The notes: a model not told the origin generated them from the letters alone. Positions 44,601-56,273 are shown, numbered from the stretch's first letter. The stretch: 64,000 nt of DNA from Diphasiastrum complanatum (GCA_029204225.1 CM055103.1:47070703-47134702), one strand, 5' to 3'. Translations and numbers: made by a program.

Positions 44601-47600
44601 TTATGAGGATCAATTAGAACCAAGAATAATGTAAATCCAGAAGAACAATTCTATGCTGATCTATAAGCGGATTTGCTAGGGATTAAGTTCAGCACTTAAT
44701 GAACAAATCAAAACTGGCTGGGTGATAGTGCTAAAGTTAGCGATACCAAATTAAACTTTTTCCTAGTACAAATTTGGGGTTTTGTTAACCTGAACCAAAG
44801 GGGGAAAAGAGTGGAAGTCCGATAGGTAGATGATTGAAGTAGTGGCAAGACTGATAATCCATTTATGGAACCATCTCTATTTTGCAATTGGATTTGGATC
44901 TTGCAAAGTATTGCAGATAGAAGGTGTTCCATAAAAGAATCTAGTAATTTGGATTCTTTTCAGTTATAGAGTATTTCTCTGTAATGACAGTAACAACCAA
45001 GAGAGTTCTAACTTGTTAAAAGAATTAAGTTCTTTATACTGATTCTGGAATAGATATTGGATATCTAGGACAGTATGAGATTCGGTTTTTGTTGAGATCT
45101 ATGTTTCTTTTGGGTCAGAATACGTTCTATTGTATTTGGATGATACATTTTGTTTGTCCATGTTGGGTACAATATGAAATGGTATTCTTTGAGAAACACT
45201 AAAGAAGCATGAGATATTTCAATTGTTAGGATTATCTCTTGGAATTGGTTGTGAATTTGATCCTATATCTGGGTATAGGAATGCCAAATCGTCTTTTTTG
45301 ACTTTTTGGACAAAACAGATCTGGATGCAAAGGATTCTTGGAGAAAAAGTTGGTGGTATGGGACATCAGTGATTCTAAAAGGGATTTATTGGGTAGAATG
45401 ATCTATAGACCGATGGTTAGGGATTGCTGTAATACTAATACTAACATAGTCCATTGGTTTTTGTTAAGGGTATTTTTGGAATTATGAGATATAGATCGAT
45501 CCCTTAATGGTATCTCATTAATTACAAAACATGGAAGCCCTTAAATCTATTTCTCTATTTTATTAGACCTCTGCTCTTTAGAAATTTCTTAATACATGAC
45601 AATTGGATTGAGATTCATATAATTTCTTCCAGTGTAGAACTCTGTTCTGAAGGATTCTTAATTATATGAAATTGTACTTCCATATAAGGTTTTTGAATAT
45701 GGCTCAAAACTTAGGTTTCCTGAACTCTAACGTTAGTCTCTATTTGATAGTTGATTATCGAGAGTTAATATATCTATCATTCGGGATAAGATATTATACG
45801 ATTATGAGAAAAAAGTCCTATTTGTAATAGTATTGAATAATTATTACTGACTCTTTTGAATCTTTGATATCTTATACGTTGTCTCTTGGGAACTTTTAAA
45901 TCGAAATTATGGAATTTCTTTTTAAAAAGGGGGGAAGAAAAGATAGGGATAAGTCTTTCGAGGAATCAACCAGTTGCATTGATTTTGAAAAAAAATCTTG
46001 TATGTGAGCAATGTATAACTATCCAATTTGAAATAGACAAACTATCTAAGTGATTATTTTGAGTAATCTGGAACTAGAGGAGTTTTGGGGTTATTGAGCT
46101 GTGAGATATTCATTAATATGGGAATTATTGATAAAGATTAAATTAAGATTCACTGATTGTAACCAAGTACCATTTTGTTATGGATTGGATTAGTGGAATA
46201 AAGCTTTAATCCTAACTCTATGTTCAAAGATGTCTGTATGAGTTAGCCCCTTTGTACGCTAAGATCTGTTGTAGGCTAATTGGTAGAAGAAATTTTGTTA
46301 ATAAGAGTTAGATGGTTGGAAAACTTGTGATGTGGAGCTATTCACTTCAAAGATTTCCCAGATATGCTATTTACTCATGAGAAATAGAGATCTTTGGTAG
46401 TTGAGTTGCAAGATTCTCAGTAAATTACGCGAGTAACATATGCAAATTGTGGATATCTATCAGTTTATAGCCTATGTTTATGTATATGAACATAGTTGGA
46501 TAAGTTGCTTGTGTACATCTTAATCTTGTGGATCTACTATGTGTTTCCTATGTACTGAGTTTATATCGTATACTTAAACTAGTCAGAGTGCATAGACACA
46601 TGAACAAGTAATGTGTGGAACAGTTACTTGCAGGTTAATGTCTATTTCTGTGGAAAGGATAATTCATTAACTTATTTAATTGAGATCTGCACCTAGACAT
46701 TTAAGATTTCTGAATCATTTACAATTGACTTGAGTAATTGGATTACTCCTGATTAGAAGTTAATTGGATAAGTAAGTAGTGTGAAGAGAATTCACCGGGA
46801 ATTGTTTATTTTGATCTATATTGCTTATAAGTCACATGATTAGTGAGCCATTTGGATTCATTTACGAGAACTTTGCATAGAATATAGAAGATTCTTGATA
46901 TAGAGTATTTCTTGAAGGAGAAATATCCTAAGTTTAAAACTATATACCAGTGAGCTCATATAATAAATTGGATGACAGAGTCTAACTAATGTCAAGGATA
47001 ACCACTGAATTCAGTTGGAATTCAGCAGAACTTTATAATCTCTAGATGTGGTTCTAGGTGATTGTATAGAGTTTATTATTTGTTAAAGACAAATGTTATA
47101 ATGGTCTTTAATCACTTGGTTGATTGTAAAATTTGGAACTCGTAATCTGCTTAAGAATCGAGCTGGAAGAATATTCTTGGAATCCAGTAATTTTCCTTGT
47201 GGAAAAGATTTCAGAATGTTTCTTATATTTCCTGAGTGGTATGTTGTGCATATACTCCAGTATCTCTAAATGATTAAGTATGGGTTTAGAATCCGATAGA
47301 TTATGATTGACGAACCATAAGATTCTAAATCTTTATGATTGATGGATCATAAATTGATAATTAAAGGTCATTAGATGATTATATAGAAATATGATGATTC
47401 TTAAGATGATGAGTAATTCTTGATCAAGTTAAAATTTAGATTTGTTATTTGAACTCTAAATTTGTGTACAAACTTGAGATTGTTTGGATCTCACAGGCAT
47501 TTTCATTAAGTAATTGTTTACTTATGAGGAATTTGCTTACCTTTACAGATTGTAGTCAAGGAATGCTTGTGTACTATTTTTCAACCTAAAATCTCCGGTT

Positions 47601-47869
47601 AATTAGGAGCAGTTAAGTCTATCAAGATTGAATGGTTGCTATTTTTCTGGCATATGATGCTAGGGATAGAGCACTTATCTCAGAATAGTATTTGGGGTAC
47701 TCAAGACTGTGTTGAAGTCATTTTTATCTTGATGGATCTCCTAAGAGATTTTGGTGGGATGAGTTTTGTACCAAGAAGTATTTATGATGGGTCTACAAGT
47801 ATTTGTGGATAGTCTTGGACTATAATTGTTTTGGATCTTTAACTTTTGAACATTGATTTCTAATATAAG
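44601..47869 (+). pseudogene. Gypsy internal region with unreadable gag-pol
   Basis: Lies where gag, protease, RT, RNase H and integrase should be, but is AT-rich and, between about 44930 and 47740, has no frame of 60 codons on either strand. Either coding was destroyed by heavy C-to-T decay, or this copy derives from a non-coding, LARD-like relative. I could not find an RT motif. Confidence 0.55.
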
Positions 47870-48415
47870 GTGAGGACTCACCCAGTGATTCATGTAAATT
47901 GAGGTACATGAAGGTGATGTTACTAGATTGGAGAAAATCAAACCCAATAGGAAAATTTATCTTTTAGTGTACTTCTAAAAGGTCGATATAGTATTTCAGT
48001 GTAGAGACAGATAATTTGAGAAATATCCCATCTCTAAATACTTATTTGATATTGAAGTCAGACTAAAGATTGATTTTCAGGGTAATTGTGAAAGTTAAAT
48101 GATCGATTTGTTAGCTTTTAAACTTAATCTTCAAGTTTGGTCGACTACTCATCCGGTGTATCATGTAAATTTAGTTTATATGATGATGACAGTTTGATGT
48201 ATTGAAGATTTTGCCCATTTGGAAGATTTATCGCTCAATGTACCTTTGGACCCTAAATGAGTACTCAGGATCAGAGACAAACAATTGAAAAATTGTTTTA
48301 TCCTTGTGTGCTTGCTTAAGTTGGTTGGTCAAATTGAGGATAATGATCCATGGGAAGAATTAAAAGCATACAAATTGGTTACTCGTTCGGAGGACAGAAC
48401 TGGTTTAAGGGGGGA
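47870..48415 (+). pseudogene. Integrase C-terminal tail, internally duplicated
   Basis: From 48145: STTHPVYHVNLVYM, HLEDLSLNVPLDPK, VLRIRDKQLKN and EDNDPWEELKAYK, closely matching the tail at 25.1-25.5 kb (THHVFHVSCLK, HLEDLSLSVPLE, RDKQLRN). A diverged second copy of the same segment lies about 270 bp upstream (47876-48020), so the element carries the tail twice. Confidence 0.8.
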
Positions 48416-48419
48416 AGAA

Positions 48420-48908
48420 TGTTACGTCCATGTCCTGTACAAGGGAACCGGAATAATTCCTAACGTGGATAGCGGGTCACTCTAGGTGTATATGGTTATT
48501 AGTTATGCCTCGTCATTCTGAGCTTGGCTTGCAAAGTAATTAATAATCATATGAGGGCCCAGATCTATAATTGGACATAGGAGCACATGCATAGTGAATG
48601 ACTGCTTTCATGCAAGAATAGGAGGTCAATAGCTCGATATGGGTTTCATAGGGATCCTAAAAGGAATATTCTCTCTCTCTTGAAGAGAATAAGTCTAGTG
48701 GAAAATCGCCCATCTTCCTATTGGAAATTCAGTTTCTTGAGCCTGTTTCTCCTCCTCTCTCTTAGGTTCTTCACTATGGCTTGGGGGCTAGGTCCAGGAG
48801 GAAACTCCAGGAGGGATCTAGGTTTGGATGGGTGGTTTTGCTCCACAGGTGTCCTTTTGGTTGTTTTGCAACAGGATCTAGTCAGATCTTCATATGGTGA
48901 TCCTTACA
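48420..48908 (+). repeat. 3' LTR of plus-strand gypsy
   Basis: 489 bp, same ends as the 5' LTR. Confidence 0.95.
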
Positions 48909-49556
48909 CAAATAATAGCAGACAACAATTCATTCAGGATCAGACAAAATTCAGAATAATATGTGCATAATAGCTACAATATCATCTATTAATCCTCTTG
49001 AGATCGAGGACTGTGTGACAGACCCACACAACGCATTGGCATGAGAGAAGTGGAGTTCTCTCAAGAATAGTGTCTCGCTTACTAGCAGACTTCTTGGATC
49101 TCTGTGGATCCTGCTTACAAAATTGTCTCGCTCACAGGTGGACTTCTATTCTATATCTTTCATCTATTTGTATATGTTTGATGCATATAGCAAATGTGTA
49201 TATTTTGCGAACTTTTTCATGTCGCTTTGAGTAACATTCTTGATCAAACAGATTAAACATCTATAACTAATCATGGATTACAAGAGTGGTGGATTAGGCA
49301 CGTCCTAACACTCGTTTGCTGATGTCACTATATCATATCAGGGATTTGTACTTCATAGCACTTAGTTGATCTTCCTGGTCCTTTGGAGCACGAAGTGTTT
49401 TGCGTTGCGAACATTTTCGTTTAGTGTTGTGTGATGTTGTTCGAGAACATTTTCATTTCGTGTCTTTTCATCAAATTGAGAGTTGAAAGCTAGCAAAGCT
49501 TTGGTAATTGAAACGTTTTATTTCTTTAGCTCTCTCTCAAAGCGTGATAGCTTGAT
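48909..49556. other. Unassigned, probable LTR remains of the minus-strand copia
   Basis: No gene. By position it should hold the 3' LTR of the copia pol at 49557-51235 (minus strand). Words such as GATCGAGGACTGTGTGACAG and CTCACAGGTGGACTTCT suggest LTR-type sequence, but ends were not found. Confidence 0.35.
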
Positions 49557-51235
49557 GACTCCAAGATTGCTCCTCTATTTCTAGAATAGACCTTTGTCTA
49601 AGGCCTTTGTGAAAATGTCAGGAACCATCTCCTTCATTCCAAAGAAAGTCGTTTGTAGCTTCTTCTTCCTGATCGGATCTCTTATCAAGTGGTACTTGAT
49701 TGCGATGTGTTTTGTCCTTGAGTGAAACACAAGATCCTTTGTCAGATGTATTGTCCATCTGCAAAATCAAAGATTCATTCCTCTTTTCACCTAATTCATG
49801 AAGGAACTATTGGAGCCAAATGATTTCATTGGCCATCTTTGTTGTTGCTACATATTCTGCTTCACAGGAGACTAAGCCACAATGGTCTGTTTTTTGCTGA
49901 CCCAGAGAATTGCTGCTCCTGACGCGATGGTGCATCCTCCTGAGACACTTTGCAGTCATCCTTGAGAGATGCCCAGCTAGCATCACTGTATGAAAGCATC
50001 TATAAACCTGCATCATGAGAATAACACAATCCAAAATTCTTCGTTAATGGAAGGTATTGCAAGATTCGTTTCGCAATCTTCCAATGAGTTGAGCCTAGAT
50101 TCGTACTGAATTGGCTCATCCTGAACATGGCATAAGCAATGTCAAGATGTGTGTTATCTGCAAGATACGTTGGTGATCCAATTAGCTTCCTATATGGTAT
50201 ATGTTGTATCAATTTTCTTTCCTCTTCAGTCTTTGAGCAATCTTCATTTGTCAAGATTGTTCCCGCAAGCATTGGAGTATTCATCTTCCTGAAATCTTCT
50301 AAGATCTTTTGGATATATAGGGACTGATGAAGGTACAATTTCCCTTCCTCATAGTCTTTGTCAATCTGTAAGCCAAGATAACATCTATCTTCTACTAGGT
50401 CTGCAATCTCAAAATGTTTCGAGATGTCATACTTCACCTCACCAATAAGTTCCTCACTTTTGTAGAGTATCAGAGTGTCGTCCACATATACAGCTACAAT
50501 GATGATCTTCCCATATGTAATTCTTACATAAACATTAGAATCAACTATTAGTGGCTTGAATCCTAAGGATTTCAGGGCTTGATCTGCCTTCTTATACCAT
50601 TGTCGCACTGATTTCTTTAGACCGTGGATACTCCTGTGCATTGTGCATGCATAAGTAGGAAGTGAGTTCGAAATGTAGCCTGGAGGTTGATGCATGTAGA
50701 CTTCTTCGTCTAGCTCACCATGCAAGAACGTTGTCTTTTCGTCCTCGATGTGAAACCTGAGATCATAAGCAGATATGCAAACAGTAAGCATAGGGATGAA
50801 TGTTTCACGACAAGAGAGAAGGTCTCAGCACAGTCAATATCATATGTTTGAGAAAACTCCTTCGCTACAAGTCTGGCTTTATACTTTGAAATATTTCCAT
50901 TCAGTCCATACTTCAACTTGTATACCCACTTGCATTGTACAGTCTTTCGCTTATCTGGTAATGGCTGCAACGTCCATACCTCATTCTTCCTCATGGATTC
51001 CATCTCCTCATTCATGGCTTGGATCCATTTGTCCTTGTCTAGACATTCGATTGCTTCCTCGAAAGTCTGTGATTTGCCACTAAATTCACAAAACTCTTCT
51101 AACGTAGAAGCTGAGCTGCCTGGCACAAATCTTGTTGGCTCTCTTTGTTCTCTTGTCGATCTTCTAGGAGATCCTTCTGGTACTGCAATGCTCTTGCCTT
51201 TATCTAATCTTATAAAATTGTATAGACCAAATTGA
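49557..51235 (-). pseudogene. Minus-strand copia RT and RNase H
   Basis: Read high to low: KWIQAMNEEMESMRKNEVWTL, CKWVYKLKYGLNGNISKYKA and RLVAKEFSQTYDID in the first frame. After a frameshift near 50790 come FHIEDEKTTFLHGELDEEVY, HGLKKSVRQWYKK, the intact catalytic VAVYVDDTLIL, YRKLIGSPTYLADNTHLDI and the RNase H start; LVSCEAEYVATTKMANEIIW follows in the next frame. The C-terminal TKAL end (about 49600) stops cleanly. Integrase, protease and gag are absent beyond 51235. It is the best-preserved copia RT here, but with at least two frameshifts. Confidence 0.9.
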
Positions 51236-51534
51236 CCAAGAAATAAAGGCTATCCAGTCTTCCATTCTTTTTGTATGAAACGTATTTTGAATATTAGAGC
51301 TTATTACTCTAACTGATGAATTATGAGTGCAAGTATCATTACCTGAAGACAATAAATGAAACTTTAGAGCAATGCTAACAGTTTGATATGCAGGTTCTAG
51401 AAATAGAATCTAATGATGAACCATTTGATGGTATGACTTCTAACCTTTTTCTAAGGGTATGTGTAGGTACTAAGAAGAGTATCTGGAGAATAAATCTAAA
51501 GAAGCTTCTTAAAGCTTAAAGACGGTACCTGAAG
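51236..51534. other. Unassigned, probable internal sequence of the gag-only element
   Basis: No frame is recognisable. By position it precedes the same 23-bp triple repeat that precedes the second LTR, so at least its right end should be 3' internal sequence of an upstream copy. Confidence 0.4.
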
Positions 51535-51637
51535 AAGGCTCAATCGAGTCTATAAGGAAGCCTCAATCGAGTCTATAAAGAAGGCTCACTTGAGTCTATA
51601 AAGACTGGGAGAAGAAACCAAAGGACTGATCACCCTT
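51535..51637 (+). repeat. 3' internal tail of an upstream gag-only element copy
   Basis: Three 23-bp units (51535-51557, 51558-51580, 51581-51603; core TCGAGTCTATAA in the first two) and the following ACTGGGAGAAGAAACC stretch are nearly identical to 54501-54603. An LTR follows in both places. This segment normally lies inside an element, just 5' of its 3' LTR. Confidence 0.88.
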
Positions 51638-52923
51638 TGTGTCACACTCCACTATGATTGGGGATGGGCAACCCTTAGAAAAAAGGGCCTAGAAATTGAT
51701 GAAAATTATGCAAGGTAAGATGGACATATACAAAACCTTTCCCATGACATGAAAAACACTTGGGTGAATCCCAATGTTGTAAACAAAGAAAAATTCAACT
51801 TGAAAGTGGCTAGCATTAAACGTTAAGCTACCTAACTTCTATCCTTATCAATATGCAACTTAGATACTTTTCCACATGGCTTGTAAGCCATAGGACAGCT
51901 AGGAAAATGCGCTCTCCTACTCCTCCCCTTTTGCTCTAACTAATGGTTGAACACTCTCTCATACCTATACACCTCACCCTCTCACTTTACTTATCCTAGA
52001 GTTTCCCTTACACCTCTCACACTCATTTTGGACACCTTGGCCACTTCCTAAAGACTACACATTCCCTATAAAAGGACTAACTCGCCCCTCTCTCTCATTA
52101 TTCATCTCCCATTCATTATTGCTTTGCATATTGCTCTTGCTTTTGTGTGTGTAGGTGCTTGGAAGAAAGCTTGGAGCTATGGCTTGAGGAGGATTTATCA
52201 AATTGGATTGGAACCACTTTCACGCACACTCACTTTCTCCTACCTCTTTCATCTCTCTCTCTCTGTTTCTCTCTCTTCTCTAAAACTTTCACACCATCCA
52301 TGAGATTGATGGCCATGCATGTCACACCATTCATGACTTGATGGCTTTGCATGTCACACCATCCATGACTTGATGACTTTGCATGTCACATCATCCATAA
52401 CTTAATGGTCATGCATGTCTTATTTAGAAGTTGCATGCCTGATTTAGGAGTTGCATGTCTGATCTGGGAACTTGCATGTATGAAATTGAAGCTTGCATGT
52501 TGAAATCAAAGTTTGCATGTCAAATTGGATTCATGCGCCATGTCTACTGATGTTGCTCTCTTCTTGATCATTAAGTCCTTGCATGTCATAAGGAACCACT
52601 TTTCTTGGTATAAGATTCTTTAAGATCCAAAATTTGTAACTTCTGTTTCGATGTAAAGATCCAAAACCACTGTATATTTAATTGTCCTTGGGCAATTGAT
52701 CTTGCATAATTTCAAAAGAAAATTCCTTCGAGGGCGGGGAGGGGGGGTCCCCATCTTGATCCCTCAACAAGTCTCTTGAATGAATGATTTTGTGGTTGAA
52801 TGTTAAAGTTCTACGGTTTTGAGATCTTTTTCAAGTTCTATTCAACAGTGTTATGTTGATTTTTAAGTCACACTTTCTAAAGTCAGGACTTTAGAATTAG
52901 TAGACCCTCACCTCAGGTTCACA
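51638..52923 (+). mobile_element. 1286-bp LTR of gag-only element, shared between two copies
   Basis: Begins TGTGTCACACTCC and ends GGTTCACA, with a primer site 2 bp later. The first ~72 bp match the LTR at 54604. Because an element tail lies immediately upstream and a primer site immediately downstream, it serves as 3' LTR of one copy and 5' LTR of the next. It contains tandem arrays at 52286-52536. Confidence 0.82.
52286..52536. repeat. Two adjoining CATGTC-anchored tandem arrays inside an LTR
   Basis: First, 32-bp units at 52318-52349, 52350-52381 and 52382-52413 (CATGTCACACCATCCATGAC in the second), with a partial unit before. Then about six 20-21-bp units from 52414 to 52536, each starting CATGYM and ending in a TTG- or ATG-type trinucleotide. 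Confidence 0.88.
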
Positions 52924-52925
52924 AT

Positions 52926-52939
52926 TTGATATCAGAGCC
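52926..52939 (+). other. Primer-binding site, initiator-Met-like
   Basis: TTGATATCAGAGCC, two bases after the LTR, differing from TGGTATCAGAGC at two positions. Confidence 0.7.
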
Positions 52940-53189
52940 AAGGTTTATTATTTTTCTTTCTTTGTGAAGTTGATGTGAGGGCCTTGTGTGTTCATTCTTG
53001 AATCAAATGCCAATACACAGGACTTTGTATGTTTACTTTCGAATAGATTTTCCTTTCGCTTGAATTTCTTTTTTCTTACAAGATCTCTTTAATATTAGAG
53101 CTAATAGACTCCATTTGGGGGATCCTTGTGAATTGGATCTCCAGCTTGCTTTCTATTTTAGAGACAATACTTTGTTCATGCGAGCTTCT

Positions 53190-54567
53190 ATCTTCCTTTT
53201 TGGAGAATGTCATTTCTCTCCTCACGAGGCTCTTCAAGCTCCTCTTCATCTATGTCATCATCTCCTCATGTTTCCTCCAAGTCAACTTCCTCTACTCGAT
53301 CTAGGAGAAGGAGGTTTTCTAAGATTGATAATAAACTTTTTAAGTTTTCTAATTTGATGGAGATAGTAGCAATGAAGAGAGTTTGCTTGTCTGGATTCGA
53401 AATCTTGATACTTTCTTTGAGAAAAGTAGATACTCAAATCATTCCGAGATTCGATTTGCAACATTACATCTATATAAGTATGCATCTCTATGGTGGGCAG
53501 CTATGAAATCTAATCACGAAGCTACTTCCACTTGGCATAGCTTTAAAAAGCAAATTAAAGCCCACTTTTTGCCAAAAGAATATAAGAAAGATACTTTAGC
53601 TGCATGGGACATCTTTAGGCAAAAACAAAATGAGAAGGTGGTTGAGTATGTAAAGAGATTTTGGGAGTTGCTTTTGAAAGTTCACACTTTGCATTCCATT
53701 TCCAAGAAAGAACAGAAAAAAAAGTTCTATTCGCGCTTGCATAGAAATATACAATATAGCTTAGATCTAGTACAAGCTGATACTTTGGAACAAGTCATAT
53801 ATTATGCTACCAGAATTGAGCTATGGGATAATCATCGAAATGGAAGCGGGAACAAAAGGAAGGAACATCCCACCACTCAAACTCCAAAAGAGAAGACTCA
53901 ACGCCTTTCCAAAGAACAAGTGCAGGCCTATCGCGAGAAAGGAAGATGCTTCAAGTGTGGGGAAAAGGGACACCTTTTCTTCAAATTTCCACTCAAAGAT
54001 ACAAAACCTTCAAGTGTAGACAAAGGGAGGCAGGTGGCCGTACAAAGCATTGAAGACACTCAAAACCACGATCTCCTCAAGACATGGGGACAAGTCCATG
54101 ACAAACTTTGTTTGATTCTCTTTGATGCAGGCTCCTCTCATAATTTCATCTCTTTTAAGCTTCCACAAGAGATAGGAGTTGGTTCCTTCTCTGAATCTAT
54201 GCTTAAGGCTAAAGGTGCTTTTGTTGATGGTGATACAAACATTTACCCTGTAATTGGAAAACTTAAGCTTCAAATCTCCGACTACTATGAACCTATAGAA
54301 TTCATGGTAGGTCTTTTACAGGGAGTAGATGTACTCTTAGGCATGCCTTGGCACAAAATGCACAACCCTCTGGTGGACTATAATAAGCATTTAATTTCAT
54401 GGAAGCACAAGGGTAAAGATGTTAGTGTGCATGCAGGACAGAGTGGCGAAACAACTCCCTTGGTAAGCCATATTCTGGTATCAAAGGTACTAAAGAAAAG
54501 AAGGCTCAATCGAGTCTATAAGGAAGCCTCAATCGAGTATATAAAGAAGACTCACTTGAGTCTATAA
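53190..54567 (+). pseudogene. gag-protease gene of a gypsy-type element lacking pol
   Basis: A Ser- and Arg-rich N-terminus (53207-53350) ends RRRRFSKIDNKLFKF. After a frameshift at about 53350 a 394-codon frame (53383-54567; open from 53353, no ATG at its start) carries a retrotrans_gag domain (YKYASLWWAAM, FKKQIKAHFLP, VVEYVKRFWEL), a zinc knuckle CFKCGEKGHLFFKF with the last Cys replaced by Phe, and a protease with LILFDAGSSHNFIS and VDVLLGMPW. It then runs straight into the 23-bp repeats and the LTR. No RT, RNase H or integrase is present or truncated at the end: the protease reaches its natural C-terminus. This is the layout of TR-GAG elements (family knowledge). Confidence 0.85.
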
Positions 54568-54603
54568 AGACTGGGAGAAGAAACCAAAGGACTGATCACC
54601 CTT
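54501..54603 (+). repeat. 3' internal tail with three 23-bp units
   Basis: Units at 54501-54523, 54524-54546 and 54547-54569. The gag-protease frame terminates inside the third. Confidence 0.9.
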
Positions 54604-54675
54604 TGTGTCACACTCCACTATGATTGGCGATGGGCAACCCCTAGAAAAAAGGGCCTAGGAATTGATGAAAATTAT
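54604..54675 (+). mobile_element. Truncated LTR of the gag-only element
   Basis: TGTGTCACACTCC and the following ~70 bp match 51638-51709, then break off exactly where a different LTR (TGTTAGCGG...) begins. Confidence 0.88.
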
Positions 54676-55773
54676 TGTTAGCGGATTTCAGAGAAACCCG
54701 TGATGCCGAGCCAAGCTGAAGACACAGAATATCTCTCACCCATGATCGAGGAGGTCTCAGAAGGAGGAGAGCAGAAGAAGCTGAGAGCCGAAAAATTACT
54801 AGCCAGGATGATAGCGAAATATCTATGTGAGCCTACATTGTGTATCCCAGAGAAAGAACGACCATGTAGGAGCTAGTCATATTTCCTAGGCTTTGTAAAT
54901 AAAAGTAAACCCCCCTTAAATTAGTTAGAGTGAGCCACCTTTTGATGGTGGCCTTTAGTGGAAGGAAAAATTTCACATGTAATTTCTAATTTGGTGGAAT
55001 TACCACTTGGGCTCCACATGGGCAGACTTCTTGCTTATTTAAGGGCCCCTCTCTCTTGTGAGGGAGCTTTGAATGTTTAGTCAAGTTCTCTTGAGCAAAT
55101 AAAAAAGATCCTCCACTAGTTCTTGATAATTGCTAAGCTCCTTGTTCATGGCAATGTTCTTGAGTGAAGTTTCTATGAGCATGTTTGATTTCCTTGTATT
55201 GTGGATTAACTAGGTTCTTGTTTTCTTTCTTACTTAGTTGTGGATTAGGATTCATTTCTTGTTTGTGGAATAAGGTAGGAATCAGCATTCAAGTAAACTA
55301 AATAGGCTGGAATAGTGGTGTAGATCTTGCATACTTTCTTACAGTCTAGTTCTTGATTGTTCTTGAGCAATCTAAGCATCAAGAAATGAGTGTTTCTTGA
55401 TTCTTAGATTGTTAAAATGCTATTAGGAATCTAGTTTCTTGTTTCTTGTTCCTTGTTTTAGTAGTTAATCTTGTTCTTGATTGCTTTCTGATTTAGTAGA
55501 CAATTGTAGGATTCCTCCCTGTTCCAGAACATTGATCTTCTTGAGCTATGTCTGCTTACATGACTGGTTTATGCCTATAGCTGAGTATCGGATCCGTGAC
55601 TCCCACTCATAGGCTGGGTAATACACATTGCAATCTGAGTAACACTTCTGTTTAGTAACTATTCTAATAAGAAGAAGAACTGTAAGAACCGTAACTACAG
55701 AAGAATGAAGAAAGAACGATAAGAAGGAGTAGAAACAAAAGCCGTATTCACAGATGTAGTGAGTCTATGAACA
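54676..55773 (+). mobile_element. 5' LTR of Tat/Athila-like gypsy element, 1098 bp
   Basis: Begins TGTTAGCGGATTTC, ends CTATGAACA, and is followed by a primer site. It has a TATA-like TTATTTAAG (55035-55043) and a polyadenylation-like AATAAAAAA near 55099. The matching 3' LTR is not in the window. Confidence 0.78.
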
Positions 55774-55775
55774 TT

Positions 55776-55787
55776 TGGCACCATTCC
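55776..55787 (+). other. Primer-binding site, TGGCACC type
   Basis: TGGCACCATTCC, two bases after the LTR. It differs from the initiator-Met type of the other elements here and resembles the TGGCGCCG-type site of Tat/Athila elements. Confidence 0.6.
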
Positions 55788-56273
55788 ACAGCTACACAGA
55801 CATTAAACCAGGCCATATCTTTCTCATCTGTGCTACCAAACAATCGCTCTGCAACCTCCCACATGTTCATTGCAGAGCTCGCCACTTTGGTCCTGACCGA
55901 CGTGCAGCTCATTTATCAACCGGGGCTTCACGATCCTTACCAAGCCGAGCTCCACGACTCATGTTTGGACCGGACCGCTAACTACTAGCTCTCGACCGAG
56001 CCACTACTTCAGTATCCTGACATATCCTGAGTTTCACCTCAACTGACGCTCATCATTCAAATCTCGACCGGAGCCATAAGTCCAGATTTCGACCGAAGGC
56101 CTCTTTAACATCTCAACCAAAGGCATCCTTCAAATCTCAACCGGAGCCTTAAGTCTTGATTTTGACCAAAGGCCTCTTTAACATCTCAACCGAAGGCAAC
56201 CTTCAAATCTCAACCGAAGCCTTCAGTCCTGATCTCAGCTGAAGCGCTCCTTCACATCTCAACCGGAGCTGAA
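55788..56273 (+). repeat. Leader with a degenerate ~25-bp tandem array
   Basis: From about 56040 to 56273 roughly ten units carry CTCRACCGGAGCC or CGACCGAAGGCC at intervals of about 24-27 bp. The same motif forms the array at 61296-61665. The sequence before 56040 has scattered ACCGAGC words. The gag N-terminus expected here is missing. Confidence 0.8.

Larger units (their letters stand above)
42179..48908 (+). mobile_element. Ty3/gypsy element, complete LTR to LTR, plus strand
   Basis: A 6730-bp element with 489-bp LTRs (42179-42667 and 48420-48908), primer site TGGTATCAGAGC (42669-42680) and polypurine tract AAGGGGGGAAGAA before the right LTR. By eye the LTRs differ at about 28 of 489 positions. 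The flanks are TAAAT (42174-42178) and CAAAT (48909-48913), a 5-bp target duplication with one change. The leader is homologous to the minus-strand element at 25-31 kb, but from about 44600 to 47870 no gag or pol can be read. Only the integrase tail survives. Confidence 0.93.
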
